From contig MU266687.1 in the NCBI GenBank assembly GCA_021014945.1, forward strand, positions 1 through 22,338: a stretch of DNA of 22,338 nt. Reading direction: 5' to 3'. The notes under the pieces are model-generated. The model was not told where the DNA came from. It made no database searches and was given only the letters and a program-made list of their open reading frames with translations. Position numbers and translations under genes: made by a program. The stretch is from Leucogyrophana mollusca (taxonomy: Eukaryota; Basidiomycota; Agaricomycetes; Boletales). Positions 19,933 to 22,338 of the stretch are shown one piece after another. Position 1 is the stretch's first letter. Each line of letters begins with the position of its first letter.

Positions 19933-21195
19933 CTAGTTGGATGACATCCCATCATCCTCGCCGAAGCGGACACGCTTGGAGGGCCTCCCTGCCTCATCTT
20001 GTACAGGGGAGGATCCGGGTTCACTCGTACTAACCGCAACAGTGGCACACCCGTTCCGGCAGCGAGGCCGGACGAGGTAGTTGCCATGCCTATCAAGAGC
20101 ACCGCCTCGAAAAATTGCCGGAGCCATCGCAAGGCCGAATGCATTGTAACCAACGTCCTGACGAACGGGTGGCGTAATGGGTCCAGACGAGGCGTCCGAG
20201 TCAACGGGGGACGAAGATGGGGTTGCGGGTAAGGTGTTCGAGTGAGCAGGAGACAAAGTTGGGGATCCGAAGGGAGTGAACATAGGATCAACGACTGCTG
20301 GAACAGAGATGAAGGTGACTTCATCTACCGCCATGGCCGCGGCTGGAGCATCGCCCTCAGCGACAGTGGAAGAGGGTAGCGCTGAGTCCGTGGCAGTGAT
20401 GACAGTGGGCGCAGTACTAGGGCCGACAGCAGAGACGCCCGCCGCGCCATCGGATTCAGGGACGGGAGACCGCGGCACTGCGCTCGTAGTTGCATTGGTG
20501 CTGACAACAGACGAAGTCTGACCAGTAGTCGCACCGGGCACAACGATAGGTTGGGCTGTTTTGTTCGCCGGCTTGAAGATATTTGTCGATAATTTCAGGG
20601 GCCCTGGCCATTCAAATGGCACCGTAAACCCTGTCCAAGCTTCACGAAGGTTGGATGAAGTGAACCCCACACCACATCTGACGTCATAATTGCCCTTGTC
20701 TGAAAGTCGCAGGAAGGAGTAGATAGTACCCTCATCGTAAAAGTGAAGGTTGACTCGCTCGCCCGTGCGTTGTCGCTCCAGGCGCACAACGGCTTCCTAG
20801 AAGATGGCCCAACTTAGATATCAAAAGTAGATTACATAAAATTGAATCTTACATCTGAGGTGTAAACGAGGTCGATTGCGACAGGGTCGCTTGGGTCTTT
20901 GAGGCGGTGGACAATGGAGTGAATGCCATCCTTGACCAAGAGCCAGGCTAATCTGCGAGTTAGTCAACGCAGAGAAGAGGAAGAGGAAAACTTACGAGAG
21001 TTGACTTTGTCACTTCCGATAACCAAAATAGACGCCGCGGTAGGATCGTCCATGCGTTTGTCTGTAGTACCCCAAGGATGGGACACACCCGCACGGGTGG
21101 TCGCGTACAAGATTTCGGCACTGTACATAAAGATAAGCCTGAAGTCTGAGATGGAGACGTTGAGAATACCTATTAAGGCGACTAAAATTGACCAT
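19933..21195 (-). CDS. Unknown 369-residue protein with globular N-terminus and disordered C-terminus
   Basis: I do not recognise the family. Exons 21195-21170, 21120-20996, 20947-20853 and 20796-19933 join in frame and end in TAA. The first 145 or so residues look folded: AEILYATTRAGVSHPWGTTD, ASILVIGSDKVNS, WLLVKDGIHSIVHRLKDPSD, NLHFYDEGTIYSFLRLSDKG, and EAWTGFTVPFEWPG. The rest is S/T/P/A-rich and disordered, ending in a basic-acidic tail (RPSKRVRFGEDDG) that could act in nuclear localisation. A TATA box lies about 90 bp upstream of the chosen ATG, which supports this start. The third exon uses the second of two nearby AG acceptors, because the first would create a stop. This is the gene closest to the right TIR. 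Confidence 0.72.
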
Positions 21196-21284
21196 ATTGA
21201 TGAAGAGATGACTTTGAGAGCTGGAAGTGGCTGGTGCGAGTGTAGATGGTGGTTGAAGGACGTCGCAGATCGCAGATGGTCGGG

Positions 21285-21292
21285 TTTTTATA
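21285..21292 (-). promoter_or_regulatory. TATA box of the 369-residue gene
   Basis: On the minus strand the sequence reads CCCTATAAAAACCC, with TATAAAAA at 21292-21285. It lies about 90 bases upstream of the ATG at 21195, which fits a short 5' UTR. Confidence 0.55.
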
Positions 21293-21360
21293 GGGCTGGA
21301 GGGTGGCGTGAGGAGTGGGCGTCCTTTGTGACGCAAGTGAAGGGGGCGAGTGGCATTTGA

Positions 21361-21640
21361 GACAAAGGAGTTGATTATGAGGTCGACGTGGTCCGGGGTG
21401 GCGCCGGCGGTGGGTTGAGGGAGTGAGGTTCGGGATGGCGAGTGGTGGGACGATGTGTCTGGGGACTATGTGTCGGGGGTCGGGGTAGGCGAGGTGGCAT
21501 GACGGCGACTCCGGTGACTCGGGACGATGGGGTCGGGGGTGACATTTGGGACGGCGAGGTGGTGTGACGGTGACGCTAGAGCTAATGGACGTTGCGGATG
21601 TCGAAGGCAGCTGACTGAAAGGTGAAGGTAGTTGAGCAGG
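21361..21640. other. G-rich spacer inside the right TIR
   Basis: This strand is rich in G runs, with loosely repeated GGTCGGGGGT and GGCGAGGTGG(C/T)(A/G)TGACGG motifs. The left end has no counterpart. I see no gene. Confidence 0.5.
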
Positions 21641-22338
21641 AAGCGAAGGTCCCTAAAAATCAAAATCTGGGACGTACCAAGAATGTGCGATGTTGAAGGC
21701 GGCTGACTAGGTAGTTGAGCGTTGAGCGGGAAGTGAAAGTACTTTAAAAATGGAGATCTGGGACGTACCAAGAATGTCCGTGGAAGTGCGGGTAGCTGCC
21801 ATAGCCACCCGCACGTACCTGTGACTGTGAGTAGGTCAGCAATGCTGAAGGCAGCTGACTGAAAAGTGAAGGTATCTGAGCGGGAAGTGAAGGTAGTTGA
21901 GCGGGAGGTGAAAGTACCTAAAAATCAAGATCTGGGACGTACCAAGAATGCCCCACAAATGTGCAGGTAACTGCCACAAGCATTATTATTTAATCATTAT
22001 GCACAATAAATTAAGATAAACCACATAACTTACAAAGCCTGTCACAAAGCCAAAATGAATGCCTGCCACGCACCTTTTGCACTGCATGCACAACCGAGGA
22101 GGAGGAAAAATGCCAAGCCAATACATTCCTTCGTGGCAGGTATACATTCACGTGGCTCTGGCTACTGTAGATCAATTAAGAACAGACAACGGGCAGCAAA
22201 ACCACCACTTGTGTACGGAAAGCTGTCAAAGCTATGTGCCACAAGAATTTTCCCAATGCCGCACTACCACACCGCACACTGCGGATAGGAAAGCTGTCAT
22301 CGGGATACCCGGAAAGGTGACAGCCATACGGCACAAAG
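21641..22338 (-). repeat. Right terminal inverted repeat and subterminal repeat region
   Basis: This is the inverted copy of 1-718. Bases 21982-22338 match the left end with two mismatches (22095 and 22078); 21641-21981 match with substitutions and gaps. Three inverted copies of the TTCTTGGTACGTCCCA motif lie at about 21669-21684, 21760-21776 and 21933-21949, against four on the left. The three outer TGWCASCTTTCC motifs are mirrored at 22311-22322, 22288-22299 and 22217-22228. Confidence 0.95.

Larger units (their letters stand above)
1..22338. mobile_element. Giant TIR DNA transposon, Plavaka/Tnp2 (CACTA-related) type, with cargo genes
   Basis: The two ends of the window are exact inverted copies of each other, so the window appears to be a whole element cut at its termini. 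Inside are one Tnp2/Plavaka-like transposase (10402-14429, -) and about nine other genes with no evident role in transposition. Spliceosomal introns and mushroom-type F-box/LRR genes place it in a basidiomycete. Plavaka elements are known from Basidiomycota (Iyer et al. described the group). I infer from the size and gene number that the passengers are cargo. The termini begin CTTTGTGCCG rather than CACTA/CACTG, so the subclass is not certain. The transposase frame carries two stops, so this copy may no longer be autonomous. An alternative is a segmental inverted repeat that enclosed a transposase by chance. Flanking target-site duplications, which would settle this, lie outside the window. 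Confidence 0.85.

Noticed and set aside
1..22338. A Starship-type element
   Set aside because: No DUF3435 tyrosine recombinase is seen, and the element has long TIRs. The transposase is Tnp2-like.

Overview
The window is one complete, TIR-bounded DNA element of 22,338 bp. Base 1 and base 22,338 are the outer ends of a terminal inverted repeat (TIR) in which left base i pairs with right base 22,339-i. The first 357 bp match with two differences, and weaker homology runs to about 718 bp. The gene content points to a basidiomycete fungus, probably Agaricomycetes: many 43-72 nt GT-AG introns, F-box/LRR proteins of the mushroom type, and a Plavaka/Tnp2-like (CACTA-related) transposase. No host flank or target-site duplication is visible.

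Layout from left to right: left TIR with subterminal repeats (1-718); a seven-bladed WD40 protein with a hydrophobic C-terminus (776-2367, -); a SUN-domain nuclear-envelope protein broken by TGA (about 2809-4005, +); a 16-exon Q/P/S-rich protein with a conserved C-terminal block (4133-7882, -); an LRR protein of F-box type (8528-9598, -, 5' end unresolved); the transposase (10402-14429, -, two in-frame TGA); an F-box/LRR protein (14603-16419, -, one in-frame TGA); an unknown protein (16860-17792, +); a coiled-coil protein (18072-19299, +) followed by a small membrane ORF (19506-19739, +); an unknown 369-residue protein (19933-21195, -); right TIR (21641-22338).

The transposase is the only mobility protein seen, so I take it to be the protein that moved the element. 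The other nine genes look like cargo, in the manner of a giant cargo-carrying transposon. Three of the cargo products have membrane segments (SUN protein, WD40 protein tail, small ORF next to the coiled-coil gene). That allows a speculative nuclear-envelope theme.

Decay is visible. Four in-frame stops lie inside otherwise open frames of three genes, and a possible fifth lies upstream of the SUN frame. All are TGA and all can be explained as CGA to TGA changes, the pattern expected from deamination of methylated CpG. The near-identical TIRs argue against a very old insertion. Exon boundaries were read by eye from splice signals and frame continuity, not from transcripts.
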